64,000 bases of DNA from Kordiimonas gwangyangensis DSM 19435 = JCM 12864 (GTDB lineage Bacteria > Pseudomonadota > Alphaproteobacteria > Sphingomonadales > Kordiimonadaceae): NCBI RefSeq assembly GCF_000375545.1, contig NZ_AQXF01000005.1, forward strand, positions 1 through 64,000, given 5' to 3'. How positions within the stretch are numbered: the first letter of the stretch is position 1; the number at the start of each line of letters is the position of its first letter. Under the pieces are notes generated by a model. That model had not been told where the DNA came from and did no database searches. It worked only from the letters and a program-made list of their open reading frames with translations. The position numbers were made by a program, and so were the translations under genes. Below, one piece after another: positions 35,957 to 44,955 of this stretch.

Positions 35957-36472
35957 TGCATACTCCTTTGCCTACCAAAGGTACAACGGAGTAACGTGGC
36001 AGATACCTCCTGTTGGAGCCCAATTTCCCGAATATTCCCACAAGTGGACATCGCCCGTTCCCGCCTGCTCCACCCGCACTTTGGCAGCCAGTAGAGGAAT
36101 GCCAGCCTTGGGGGCGAGGGAGTGAAAAATCCCATCAACGTGAAAATACGCTCAGATTCCATGAGAGCCGACGTCTGGAGCGTGGACTGATTTGAACAGA
36201 TTTGGTCCCATCGAGGGAAGATCCTTGGCGGATAGCAAAATCGCAGAAGTCCGGTTATGCCGAGAGAAAACAAATATCGAAATTCGCCCCCTACCCCTCC
36301 CCAAACCGCCTAGCTTAAGAAAGCCCAAAAGGCAGAAAATGACGGTAATTCTGTCCAGAAGTTTTCAGACATTTTTAGCGTCGTTTTTCTTAGCGCAGCC
36401 ATCACACTGAACAGATCGAATATGCCAAAGGTTCGTCGCGGCCACATCATCTAACGGATGGATCGGACCGAA
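35957..36472. other. Intergenic region with repeat copy B
   Basis: 516 bp between the exported-protein gene and dsbD. It holds repeat copy B and a doubtful 46-codon frame at 36310-36450 (minus, MMWPRRTFGIFDLF start). The promoter of the exported-protein gene should lie near 35960-36050. Nothing else was recognised. Confidence 0.5.
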
Positions 36473-36488
36473 TTAAGGTCGCGGGACA
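36419..36488. repeat. 70-bp imperfect direct repeat, copy B
   Basis: Matches 16341-16410 at 54 of 70 positions without gaps. Its last 16 bp form the 3' end of dsbD, including the stop codon: the shared TGTCCCGCGACCTTAA gives V-P-R-P-stop. Confidence 0.8.
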
Positions 36489-38539
36489 ATCGACGCCTGG
36501 ATGATGGCTGGTGTCAGAATCTGCGGGAGGATTTTTGCACCAGCCACCGTCGCACCCGACGGGAAGTACAGATACATCGGCACCCCTGCGCGGCCATAGG
36601 TTTCCAGCATTTTTGTGATAGCCGGGTCTTGCCGTGTCCAGTCCCCCACCAGCACCACAATGCCCTGAGCTTCAAAAAAGCTGGCAGTCTCGGCGCGGTT
36701 GATTGCAACACGCTCATTCACCTTGCAGGTCACGCACCAGTCAGCGGTGAAATAGGCGAAGACCGGGCGGCCTTCTGAGAGAAGCGCTTCGAGGCGTGCG
36801 GCAGAATATGGCTCGGATGACAGCGGATCACTTCGCCGCCCTTCGACCTCCATCGGCTGGATCGTTGCCAACATGAAAGCCAGCCCAACAATCACAACAA
36901 CCGCCCCCCCGGCACACAGTTTCCAGACAAGCCGCCCCCTCCCCCATGCCCACAGGCTGAAGGCAAGCAAGAGACACCCTGACAATCCGATCAGCATACC
37001 GCCATGCCCGTTCTGGCCACCCAGCACCCAAAGAAGCCAGATTGCAGTGGCGTACATGGGAAAGGCGAGAAACTGCCGGAATGTTTCCATCCATGCGCCG
37101 GGCTTTGGCAGCATACGGCGCGTTATCGGAACGAAACACAGGAGGAGGTAGGGAAACGCAAGACCAAGGCCGAGAGCGGCAAAGATACCAAGGGCGGCGG
37201 GTGCTGGCAGCACCAAAGCCGCGCCAAGGGCTGAGGCCATAAAGGGCGCCGTGCAGGGCGCGGCGACGACAACCGCAAGCACACCAGTGAAGAACGAGCC
37301 CATTTGCCCATTCGGCTGCGCACCTATGCCACCAAGGCTCTGCAGTGAAGTGCCCATTTCAAACAGGCCCGAGAGATTGAGGCCGACGGCGACCATAAGA
37401 AGCGCAAGCGAGAAGATGACCAGAGGTTGCTGCAAGTGGAAGCCCCAGCCAACTTCACCCAAAGTCGCACGGGCGAGGAGGAGGACACCACCCACCGCGA
37501 CAAAGCTGAGCACCACACCGGCGGTATAGGCGAGACCATCCGCACGCGCGAGGCCTCCACCCTGCCCGCCCATTTTGGCGAGCGACAAGGCTTTGAGCGA
37601 CAGAACCGGCAAGACGCAGGGCATCAGATTCAGGATCAGGCCGCCCAGGAAAGCAAGCAGCAGAAACTGAAATGACGAACCGATTGGGGCGGGCGTCACC
37701 TCAAGCGGCGCATCAAGGAGCGGCACTGAAACCTGAACGGCCTTCTGCACCCCCGCCTCATCCCGGTAGGCCACGACCCCCTGCAGGAGGCTATCGTCGC
37801 CGCTAAAAAAGTCATCAAGCGGCATGGCAATTTTAAGGGCATTGCCGTTCACACCGTATTGGTGCGCAGCATCATGCCATATCATTTCCGTAAGCGGAAA
37901 GAATTGCGGCTCCGCGATAGGCGACGGAGCGCGCATTTCAAGCACCGCCAGCTTGCCCTCACGGTGCGCGGACAGTTGCCACCCCACCGGAGCCTCGGCA
38001 AAAATTTGCGCATTCGCCCCTTCGGCTGCTGGCGTGGCAGCTGGTTTCTCGACAACGGGCAAGGCCGCCGATAGTGCCGTGTCGCCTTCAACGCAGTCCT
38101 GCGCCTTGCAGGCAAGCCAACTGACATTAACATGCACCTGCACACTCTGCCCCACCGCCATACCGGGCGCGGCGGAGAGAAGTACTGGGAGGTAAACCTC
38201 TCCTGTATAGCCGTGCCCGATAACCTTATTGTCCTCCGAGGTGATGCGCTCAGGCAGCGGCCAACGAACAGCGCCCACCTTCACCTCAGGGTCCGCCTTC
38301 ACGTCGATCTTGGTGGCTTCCCCTTCCCCTGGGTTTTGCCAGAAAGTATGCCAGCCGCTCTGGTGTCGTAACCGGACGAGAGCTTCAACACTACCGTCGG
38401 GCGCGATGCCCGATTGTGTGAAGAGGAGCGCAGCCTCCACAGGCGGCACATCATCGGCCATCACAGATGCCGGGTGGGCAAGCAGAAGGCCACAGGCTGC
38501 TAGTGCCAGCCCGGCAATCATGAGACGAAGTTGGTGCAT
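36473..38539 (-). CDS. dsbD: Thiol:disulfide interchange protein DsbD
   Basis: 688-residue protein that passes electrons from cytoplasmic thioredoxin to the periplasm. It has a signal peptide and an N-terminal alpha-like domain of residues 30-250 with the Cys pair in WLACKAQDCVEG near 143-150. The eight-TM beta domain carries its two cysteines in LMPCVLPVLSLK and APCTAPFMAS. The C-terminal thioredoxin-like gamma domain has CVTC in TADWCVTCKVNERVA near residue 603. The last four residues (VPRP) lie inside repeat copy B. It starts 1 nt after a second DsbD-alpha-like gene. Probably keeps the reductive state needed by the upstream uptake or redox system. Confidence 0.92.
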   Translation of the reverse strand: MHQLRLMIAGLALAACGLLLAHPASVMADDVPPVEAALLFTQSGIAPDGSVEALVRLRHQSGWHTFWQNPGEGEATKIDVKADPEVKVGAVRWPLPERITSEDNKVIGHGYTGEVYLPVLLSAAPGMAVGQSVQVHVNVSWLACKAQDCVEGDTALSAALPVVEKPAATPAAEGANAQIFAEAPVGWQLSAHREGKLAVLEMRAPSPIAEPQFFPLTEMIWHDAAHQYGVNGNALKIAMPLDDFFSGDDSLLQGVVAYRDEAGVQKAVQVSVPLLDAPLEVTPAPIGSSFQFLLLAFLGGLILNLMPCVLPVLSLKALSLAKMGGQGGGLARADGLAYTAGVVLSFVAVGGVLLLARATLGEVGWGFHLQQPLVIFSLALLMVAVGLNLSGLFEMGTSLQSLGGIGAQPNGQMGSFFTGVLAVVVAAPCTAPFMASALGAALVLPAPAALGIFAALGLGLAFPYLLLCFVPITRRMLPKPGAWMETFRQFLAFPMYATAIWLLWVLGGQNGHGGMLIGLSGCLLLAFSLWAWGRGRLVWKLCAGGAVVVIVGLAFMLATIQPMEVEGRRSDPLSSEPYSAARLEALLSEGRPVFAYFTADWCVTCKVNERVAINRAETASFFEAQGIVVLVGDWTRQDPAITKMLETYGRAGVPMYLYFPSGATVAGAKILPQILTPAIIQASIVPRP

Positions 38540-38540
38540 T

Positions 38541-39038
38541 TTATTCCACTACGCGTACGGTGAATTTGACCGAGGCCCTGTTGGGCGGCAGGCATATGGT
38601 GCCGTCACAGGTCTGATATTCGACGAAACCCTTCACCGAATAGTCCCCGGCGGGTGTGCGTGGCCTGACACGAAAAGGCTGTGTGACCACATTGCCGCTA
38701 CCGCGTAGAACATCGTAGGTGCCAAAACTCTCTGCCGGTGGGAACACCGCATCAGCGAACTGGATATCCTTGTTCGGGCGCATCACAAGACGGGTTTCAA
38801 TAAGCCCCTGATCTTCATTGATGCCAGTTGGGGCATAGATATACCACGGTGATTCAAGTGACAGCGTGAACGAGACCTCACTCACCTCACCCGCGCGGGC
38901 AACGACTACGTCTTCGCCGTCCTGCGAAAAGGTAAAGTTCTGTGCATACACACCTCCCGCAAGCAGGAGCGTCGCGGCCACGGCCACCAGAACGCGGTAT
39001 TGTTGCCTAGCGGCGGATATAAACCCAAACATGTCCAT
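38541..39038 (-). CDS. Periplasmic DsbD N-terminal-domain-like protein
   Basis: 165-residue protein with a signal peptide ending GGVYAQ. The domain has SESFTLSLESPWYIYAP-like strands (seen as VSFTLSLESPWYIYAPTGIN) and the paired cysteines YQTCDGTICLPPNRA near residues 145-155, as in the DsbD alpha domain, which accepts electrons from the beta domain. It may be a dedicated electron acceptor working with the adjacent DsbD. The start at 39038 overlaps the preceding gene by 32 nt; an alternative ATG lies 6 nt downstream. Confidence 0.82.
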   Translation of the reverse strand: MDMFGFISAARQQYRVLVAVAATLLLAGGVYAQNFTFSQDGEDVVVARAGEVSEVSFTLSLESPWYIYAPTGINEDQGLIETRLVMRPNKDIQFADAVFPPAESFGTYDVLRGSGNVVTQPFRVRPRTPAGDYSVKGFVEYQTCDGTICLPPNRASVKFTVRVVE

Positions 39039-40401
39039 GCAGCCTTTCGTAAGCAATCAAACGGTCCTGGTGCTCATCTTTTATTGGCACAAGGTAGGGA
39101 AGCAGTTCGCCCTCAAGCGCACGCAACTCCGCGGCCAGTTCCTTGTTCTCATAATAGACGAAGGCGCTTTTTACCCTGTCCCTAAGCGGATCATAGGGCG
39201 GGTTCAGCCCAGCGCGTTTATCAAGCGCGACGAGGCGTACTTTTATGTCCTCAATCGCTTTCATATCCGCGCTCGTGAGCCCCGGCTTGAGGACAAGACT
39301 GAGCGCATAGTCACCCAGCATCAGGTCCGGCTTGCCGTCGCCATTATAGTCGGTCACCTCAACGGAGATACGGCTGCCGCGCTGGACCATATCGCCTTCA
39401 TTCACCAGTTGGTGTGGCGGAAATTCGCCGCCCGCCCGCGGCCCGAGCAGTTGAACCGGCGCCGCAAATGTGGGCTCGCCCTCTTCGCCGATATTCTTGA
39501 CGAAATACACCGCGCCGGACTGCACCCCAATAATCAGGTCTTCAAGCCCGTCACCGTCCCAGTCAGCGACGGTCGGCGACAGGTATTCCTCATTCTTGAG
39601 TGCACCGCCCTCGTCTTCGATCTTGGTGAAAAGATCGATCTGGCTATAAGCCTCCGACCAAGCGAAGCTATCGAACACAGGCTGACCCGAGACGGGCGTG
39701 ATGCCTTCAAAGCTTGCGGGACCATGGTTGCGCCTGAGCACCAGATCACCGTGGGAATTACCGATGATAAGATCCGGGTCACCATCTGCGTCCCAATCCA
39801 TCCAAGCGGGCTTGGCGCCATAGGCGAGATAAGAAGCGTTCGGTAGGTCCGCGAGGCGCGTGACCACCGGGATACCATCCCAATCCGTGAGCACCTGCCG
39901 GGGCTTGAGGCCATCCTTGCTGCCTTCGAACCAGTAGATGAGCCCTGGCGAATAGGTGCCTGCGACAAGATCATCGATCCCGTCGTCGTTGATATCCACC
40001 ATACGCGGGCCTGCCGCGACACAGCAGAAGTTGCGGATATGCGCAACTTCGCTGCCCGCCTCAAGCCACTCATAGCCGTCAAATGCTGGTGTATCGGCGG
40101 TGCCGATATTCTTGAACACCCGGAACCTGCCAGCAAAGCCACCGACGATCAGATCCTTCAGGCCGTCACCGTCCCAGTCATGGAAGATGGGGGCTGCGTG
40201 GCCTTTTTCTTCCTGCTCGAACCACCGGCCCTGTGGGCCAGTGTCTTTGGCACCAGCATCAAGCGGCTTGCTGCCGTTTTTCACCTGTATGACTTCCACC
40301 GCCCAGTCGGGCATTTCCTCCGGCGCTGCTGCCGCGGCGGACGCCACGGCAACGGCACAAAGGCCTGCGGAGAGAGTTCGTTTCAGTGACTTGCTGTTCA
40401 T
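39007..40401 (-). CDS. Exported FG-GAP/VCBS-repeat protein
   Basis: 464-residue protein with a signal peptide ending AAAAAP. Five Asp-rich calcium-binding loops mark a beta-propeller: DWDGDGLKDLIVGG, DINDDGIDDLVAGT, DWDADGDPDLIIGN, DWDGDGLEDLIIGV and DYNGDGKPDLMLGD. A Cys-Cys pair lies in IRNFCCVAAG near residue 125, perhaps a substrate of the downstream thiol proteins. It could bind a polymer or act with the TonB receptor upstream. GCGAAGGTG precedes the ATG at 40401. Confidence 0.87.
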   Translation of the reverse strand: MNSKSLKRTLSAGLCAVAVASAAAAAPEEMPDWAVEVIQVKNGSKPLDAGAKDTGPQGRWFEQEEKGHAAPIFHDWDGDGLKDLIVGGFAGRFRVFKNIGTADTPAFDGYEWLEAGSEVAHIRNFCCVAAGPRMVDINDDGIDDLVAGTYSPGLIYWFEGSKDGLKPRQVLTDWDGIPVVTRLADLPNASYLAYGAKPAWMDWDADGDPDLIIGNSHGDLVLRRNHGPASFEGITPVSGQPVFDSFAWSEAYSQIDLFTKIEDEGGALKNEEYLSPTVADWDGDGLEDLIIGVQSGAVYFVKNIGEEGEPTFAAPVQLLGPRAGGEFPPHQLVNEGDMVQRGSRISVEVTDYNGDGKPDLMLGDYALSLVLKPGLTSADMKAIEDIKVRLVALDKRAGLNPPYDPLRDRVKSAFVYYENKELAAELRALEGELLPYLVPIKDEHQDRLIAYERLHGHVWVYIRR

Positions 40402-40430
40402 CACCTTCGCTCCTTGTTGGACTTCCCACA

Positions 40431-43151
40431 TCACCATGTTTTGGTCAGCGACAGCACAAACTGGCGGCCATATGGGTCATGGTTTGAGGGGTCGTAGGGC
40501 ACGCCGTAGTTGGCGCCGAAACCGAACTGGTCAGCCGGTCGCGCGAATGGCGGGTCTGAATTGAAGATATTGCGCACCGTCAAGCCAAGGCGCATGCCGC
40601 CAAGGAAGCCGCCATCTGATTCCGGGAAGCTGTAGGAGGCCACCACATCAAAGGTGGTCCAGCTATCGATCTTCTCTTCTGGCGAAATCGCCGTGTTCCA
40701 ATAGCTGTCCACATAGTTGGCCATCACGCGGCCAGACCAACCGTCACGTGCCACACCAAAGTAGGCACGGCCGCGCAGGTCAACGGGATAGCTGATGGTA
40801 TCCAGCCGCTTGATCACCGGCGCACTGGGTGTGGTGACCTCTTCGTTCTTGAGCATGTAGACGAACGTCGTACCCGCAGAAACCATCCAGTCACCAACCT
40901 GAGTGTTATAGTCGATGCTCGCATCGATGCCGGATGTCTTCTGGGCCGAGATGTTGGTGAGACCGTTATAGATGATGTGTGTCACGTCATTTGCGATCTC
41001 GGCGGCGTCAAACTCGGTATAGAAACCGAAATCCCGGTAGTCGATGATTGCATAGGCGTTGGTCAGGATATCTTCGATCACACTCACGCTTACATCGTCA
41101 CTGATCAGCTCCGGGTATAGTTCCGGTGTCAGCGCGATCGTCAGCGCGTCCGGCGGCATTGCCACCCGGTCGGTATAGCTGATGTGATAGTAGGTTGCCG
41201 ACACTTTGAGCCCATCAATGGCTTCAGGCGTATAGTCGAAACCCACTGTGAAAGCCGTTGAGCGCTCAGGCCCCAAATTCGGGTTGGTCACATCCGGCAC
41301 TGCGAAATAGACGGTCGACTGATCTGGCGAGAACGGGTCGGGGAAACTACCGACACCCGAGACTACCGGCAAAATCTCATAGAAGGATTCGAGTGGGATG
41401 AGTTGATCAATCTGCGGGGCGCGGAACGCCTGGCTCCAGGTACCGCGGACAGCGATATCGCTGTTCATGCGCCACCACAGGCCAATCTTGGGATCAAAGC
41501 TGTTGCCAAAATCATCTGTGTCCGTATAGCGGCCGGAAATATTCAGCTCCAGCTTCTCGATCATCGGGATGTTCTGGTGCTTGCCAATGAGCGGCAACTG
41601 CACCTCGGCAAAGCCGTATTTGGTTTCACGCGCCGCATCATATACGGGTGGGCGGATCATACGCTGGCGCAGGTAGCCGCCACCGACCGCGAACATCACA
41701 TCATTGCCGTTGAAGCTGAAAAGCGTGCCGTCGATTTTGCTGGACAGCTCGAGCGTTTTGAAATCGTTGGCGCTCGATCCAGAATAGCCACCGCCGCTGT
41801 CGAGAACGCTGTCATAGTGCAATGTGTCATTCAGCTTGCCGTATGTGCCAACGGCCTCGAAGCGGATATCGTCTACAAGGTCAACGCTGAACCCCAGCGT
41901 ACCCACCAGCTGGTCGCTTTCGGTTTCGCTGAAATAGTTGGTCTCGAACGGCTCCTCACGGGTAGCAAGCGCAGTTTTACGGCTGGAATAAAGCGCGTCG
42001 GCGAATACCTCAACGCGGGAGCCGATGCTCTGGTGCAGTGATACAAAGCCAGCATAACGCTCATCATCGGGCGCAAGCGTGGTTATGTCAGCATTTGCCC
42101 AGTCAGCGTCAGCCGCAACAAAAGGGCCGCTATCCTGAAAGGAAAATGCTGCGACGATACCGCCAGTGTCCCAGCTTGTGCCAACCGTCTGGTCAAGCTG
42201 CATGATAGTGTAACCGCCGTCACTGCGCGTCGTGTAACTGGCCGAGGTTTCGGCCCCTTCATAATCATCGCGCAGCACAAAGTTGATCACGCCGCCCACA
42301 GCGTCCGCACCGTAGATGGAGGATGCACCGTCCGTGAGCACCTCAACACGTTCAATCGCACCAAGGGGAATAAGGGAAGTGTCAGACGCACGTCCCACAT
42401 TCGCAAGCGGCAGGCGCCGCCCATTCATGAGGGTGAGCGTGGCACCTGGCCCCAAGCCGCGAAGATCGGGCGCATTGATGGCCCGCGCGTTTGTTGCGCG
42501 CCCAAGCGTGTTGGAGCCCACGGGCGAGTTCAGGCTCAGGTTCTGTGGGATATTGCGCAGAAGTTGGTCAACGGTGGTGACACCAAGGTTGGCAAATTCG
42601 TCCCGCCCGTAAATCTCGAGCGGGGAACTTTCCGGGATAACACCACGAATGCTACTGCCTGTGACCACGATCTCCTCACGGATGGTCATGTCAATTTCAT
42701 TCACGCCCTTGCGCGCGCTGGGTTCTACCGTGGGATTTGAGCTCTCGCTCTGACTAGGCCCCTCCTGAGAGCTATCAGCAGCGCCAGCGCTTTTTTCGCC
42801 AGCGTAATCGCCACGCTCCCGCGTGCCAGCTTGTACCGCGCGCGCCACGATGATCGACACCGTGTTGTTGCCACGTGCCTGATAGCTAAGGCCCGTGCCT
42901 TTCAGAATTTCCGCGAGACCCGCTGACGCCGCGACTGAGCGCTTGAGGCCTTTTGTCGCCTTGCCGGAGATCAGATCACCGGAAGCGAGCACCTGCACGC
43001 CGGACTGTTCGGAAAAGGCAATCAGTGCATCTTCAAGCGACTGCGCAGCGATATCAAAGGCGACAACTTCATTCAGTGACTGGGCATAAACGGGTGCGGT
43101 TGCCACCATGATGGCTGAAACGGCGCATGCCCCAAACAATTCGTATTTCAC
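40431..43151 (-). CDS. TonB-dependent receptor with STN signalling domain
   Basis: 906-residue transducer. The GTG at 43151 has AGGGGAG upstream and opens a normal signal peptide (VKYELFGACAVSAIMVATAP). The STN domain covers about residues 30-105 (AQSLEDALIAFSEQSGVQVL), followed by a long Ser/Glu/Gly-rich linker, a plug (REEIVVTGSSIRG, VEVLTDGASSIYGADAVGGV) and a barrel ending FVLSLTKTW. The IYGADAVGG style of plug is that of large receptors for peptides, sugars or polymers. It is paired with the FecR and sigma genes upstream and leads into the FG-GAP and DsbD genes. Confidence 0.93.
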   Translation of the reverse strand: MKYELFGACAVSAIMVATAPVYAQSLNEVVAFDIAAQSLEDALIAFSEQSGVQVLASGDLISGKATKGLKRSVAASAGLAEILKGTGLSYQARGNNTVSIIVARAVQAGTRERGDYAGEKSAGAADSSQEGPSQSESSNPTVEPSARKGVNEIDMTIREEIVVTGSSIRGVIPESSPLEIYGRDEFANLGVTTVDQLLRNIPQNLSLNSPVGSNTLGRATNARAINAPDLRGLGPGATLTLMNGRRLPLANVGRASDTSLIPLGAIERVEVLTDGASSIYGADAVGGVINFVLRDDYEGAETSASYTTRSDGGYTIMQLDQTVGTSWDTGGIVAAFSFQDSGPFVAADADWANADITTLAPDDERYAGFVSLHQSIGSRVEVFADALYSSRKTALATREEPFETNYFSETESDQLVGTLGFSVDLVDDIRFEAVGTYGKLNDTLHYDSVLDSGGGYSGSSANDFKTLELSSKIDGTLFSFNGNDVMFAVGGGYLRQRMIRPPVYDAARETKYGFAEVQLPLIGKHQNIPMIEKLELNISGRYTDTDDFGNSFDPKIGLWWRMNSDIAVRGTWSQAFRAPQIDQLIPLESFYEILPVVSGVGSFPDPFSPDQSTVYFAVPDVTNPNLGPERSTAFTVGFDYTPEAIDGLKVSATYYHISYTDRVAMPPDALTIALTPELYPELISDDVSVSVIEDILTNAYAIIDYRDFGFYTEFDAAEIANDVTHIIYNGLTNISAQKTSGIDASIDYNTQVGDWMVSAGTTFVYMLKNEEVTTPSAPVIKRLDTISYPVDLRGRAYFGVARDGWSGRVMANYVDSYWNTAISPEEKIDSWTTFDVVASYSFPESDGGFLGGMRLGLTVRNIFNSDPPFARPADQFGFGANYGVPYDPSNHDPYGRQFVLSLTKTW

Positions 43152-43268
43152 AGTAAATGCTCCCCTGTGCGCATCAAACCAAGCGCCACCCCCGTAGCGC
43201 GTTACAGTCCTGAAACGCACGAGACCAGGCAAGCGGAAAAGGAATGTCAAAAAAAGTTCACCCGCGCT

Positions 43269-44360
43269 CTATGACGCGGGCAAAATACGGATAAGGCCGC
43301 CATCCCGGTGGTCGATCTGTACGGGAAAGATGACCGGCAGGGCCGAGACCCAGTCCTCAACGGACGCGAGGTCCATGGAACCTGAGTAGGAAAGCCCTTT
43401 GAGGTTTGAGCCAATAAGCTCAATCCTGACTTCCGAATAGCGGTTGATATCCTCAACCACATATTCAAGGGGCTCGCTCCGGTAGGTGAGCCAGCCATCA
43501 CGCCATGAAACCGGCACTGCGGGCTTCACGCTGTCCTGCGCGGCATCTGTACGATCGTCAAGCGCGAGCGCGGAGCCTGCTTCAACCCGGATCTTTTGCG
43601 GCTCTGCCGTTTCGCGCACAGGGTCCACATCAATCTTGCCTTCAGTGACGGTTACAACAAACCTGTCTTTCACAAGACGGATATTGAAGGCGGTGCCCAC
43701 AGCGGTCACATTGCCGTAGGGTGTTTCCACCACAAATGGCTGGTCCGGATTTGGCGCCACATCAAAATAGGCTTCGCCTTGCGTCAGGCGCACCAGGCGG
43801 TTGGGTCCGGTGAAGTCCACCGCAACCTTGCTGGCACCGCCCAGTTCGATCTGCGAGCCATCAAAAAGTTTCGCAGTTCGCTGTTCCGCGCGCGCCGTGG
43901 ATATGGAAGCTATGAGCTCTGCACTATGCCCGGCTGGCTCACTGCCCTGCCCGCTAAAGAGCGTGGTTACGCCAACCGCCACCAATAGGGTGGCTGCGAC
44001 CGCCATCCAGCGCAGCGGCACCTTGGCGCGCGGCAGTTCAACAACCGTCGCGCTTCCTGACGATTGCGCCGTATTCCGCTCTTCCAGCCAGTCACTGACG
44101 GACATGCTGGCGTCATAGTCATCAACGTTTACTGCTTCACCATCTACCAGAAGCTCCTCAAGGTCTGCGTCAGCAACTGCAAGCCATAGCGCTTCCACTT
44201 CGTCGTATATTTCCTGATGCGCAGGATCAGCCGTCAGCCACGCTTGCCACGCGGCGATCTCCTCCACCTGCACGTCGTCATCCTGCAGGCGGACAAACCA
44301 TTCCCTGGCTTCCTGCTGCAAGATTGCCCTTCTTGTCTCGGCCCGATTATCGGTGCTCAT
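43269..44360 (-). CDS. FecR-family anti-sigma/sigma regulator
   Basis: 363-residue membrane protein: N-terminal anti-sigma region with AREWFVRLQDDDVQVEEIAA, one TM near residues 118-136 (RWMAVAATLLVAVGVTTLF), periplasmic FecR domain (AKLFDGSQIELGGASKVAVD, TAVGTAFNIRLVKDRFVVTV) and a C-terminal receptor-contact segment (EPLEYVVEDINRYSEVRIEL). It overlaps the sigma gene by 14 nt and lies about 120 nt before the receptor gene. Confidence 0.92.
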   Translation of the reverse strand: MSTDNRAETRRAILQQEAREWFVRLQDDDVQVEEIAAWQAWLTADPAHQEIYDEVEALWLAVADADLEELLVDGEAVNVDDYDASMSVSDWLEERNTAQSSGSATVVELPRAKVPLRWMAVAATLLVAVGVTTLFSGQGSEPAGHSAELIASISTARAEQRTAKLFDGSQIELGGASKVAVDFTGPNRLVRLTQGEAYFDVAPNPDQPFVVETPYGNVTAVGTAFNIRLVKDRFVVTVTEGKIDVDPVRETAEPQKIRVEAGSALALDDRTDAAQDSVKPAVPVSWRDGWLTYRSEPLEYVVEDINRYSEVRIELIGSNLKGLSYSGSMDLASVEDWVSALPVIFPVQIDHRDGGLIRILPAS

Positions 44361-44955
44361 TGTCTATCCCCGTCAGAGATGTTTTATCGGTCAGCCTTAG
44401 CTGAATATGCTCAAGCGCCCGGGCCAGGTAGTTGCGCACTGTGCGATCGGTTGTGCCCAGATGCTCGCCGATACGGCTACTGGACCACCCCTTGACCCTA
44501 CTTAGAATAAACGCTTGTCTGCACACGGGCGGAAGCTCCGCCACCGCCTTTTTTATGATGTCGAGGGCCTGTTTGCCTTCAAGCGCTCGAAATTGGGTCT
44601 CGGCATAGGCGAATTCAAACAGCGCCGTTTCGGCGGCTACCTTGTCCCGCGTTTTTTGACGACGCCGGTGGTCGGTCGCCAGATTTGCCGCGATTTTATA
44701 AAGATACGCCCGAAGGAAGCTGATTTCCTGCGGGCGGTCCAGTTGCAACAGCTTCACATAGGCTTCCTGTGCCACGTCGCGGGCTGCCTGATCGCTGGCC
44801 AGCCGCGCACGCAGGAATGCGAGCAGCGCCTGATTATGTTCCCGAAAGAGGTTTTCGACCACCTCCTGACGCGCAGCACCATTCTCTCCCTCGTGGCTTT
44901 GGGAAAGGTGTTCATCATGCGTTGGTGATGCCGGGCTCTCGGCCTCGCGGGTCAT
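44347..44955 (-). CDS. ECF RNA polymerase sigma factor (FecI-like)
   Basis: 202-residue ECF sigma factor. Region 2 is LFREHNQALLAFLRARLASD and ARDVAQEAYVKLLQLD; region 4 is LPPVCRQAFILSRVKGWSSS and EHLGTTDRTVRNYLARALEH. A 30-residue acidic N-terminal extension is unusual but not unique. The ATG at 44955 has GGAGTGA upstream. First gene of the sigma-fecR-receptor-FG-GAP-Dsb unit. Confidence 0.93.
   Translation of the reverse strand: MTREAESPASPTHDEHLSQSHEGENGAARQEVVENLFREHNQALLAFLRARLASDQAARDVAQEAYVKLLQLDRPQEISFLRAYLYKIAANLATDHRRRQKTRDKVAAETALFEFAYAETQFRALEGKQALDIIKKAVAELPPVCRQAFILSRVKGWSSSRIGEHLGTTDRTVRNYLARALEHIQLRLTDKTSLTGIDNEHR

Noticed and set aside
16341-36488. Composite transposon bounded by insertion sequences
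   Set aside because: The bounding repeats are only 70 bp and 77% alike, no transposase is readable, and they are direct, not inverted. An old site-specific island or dispersed repeat fits better.
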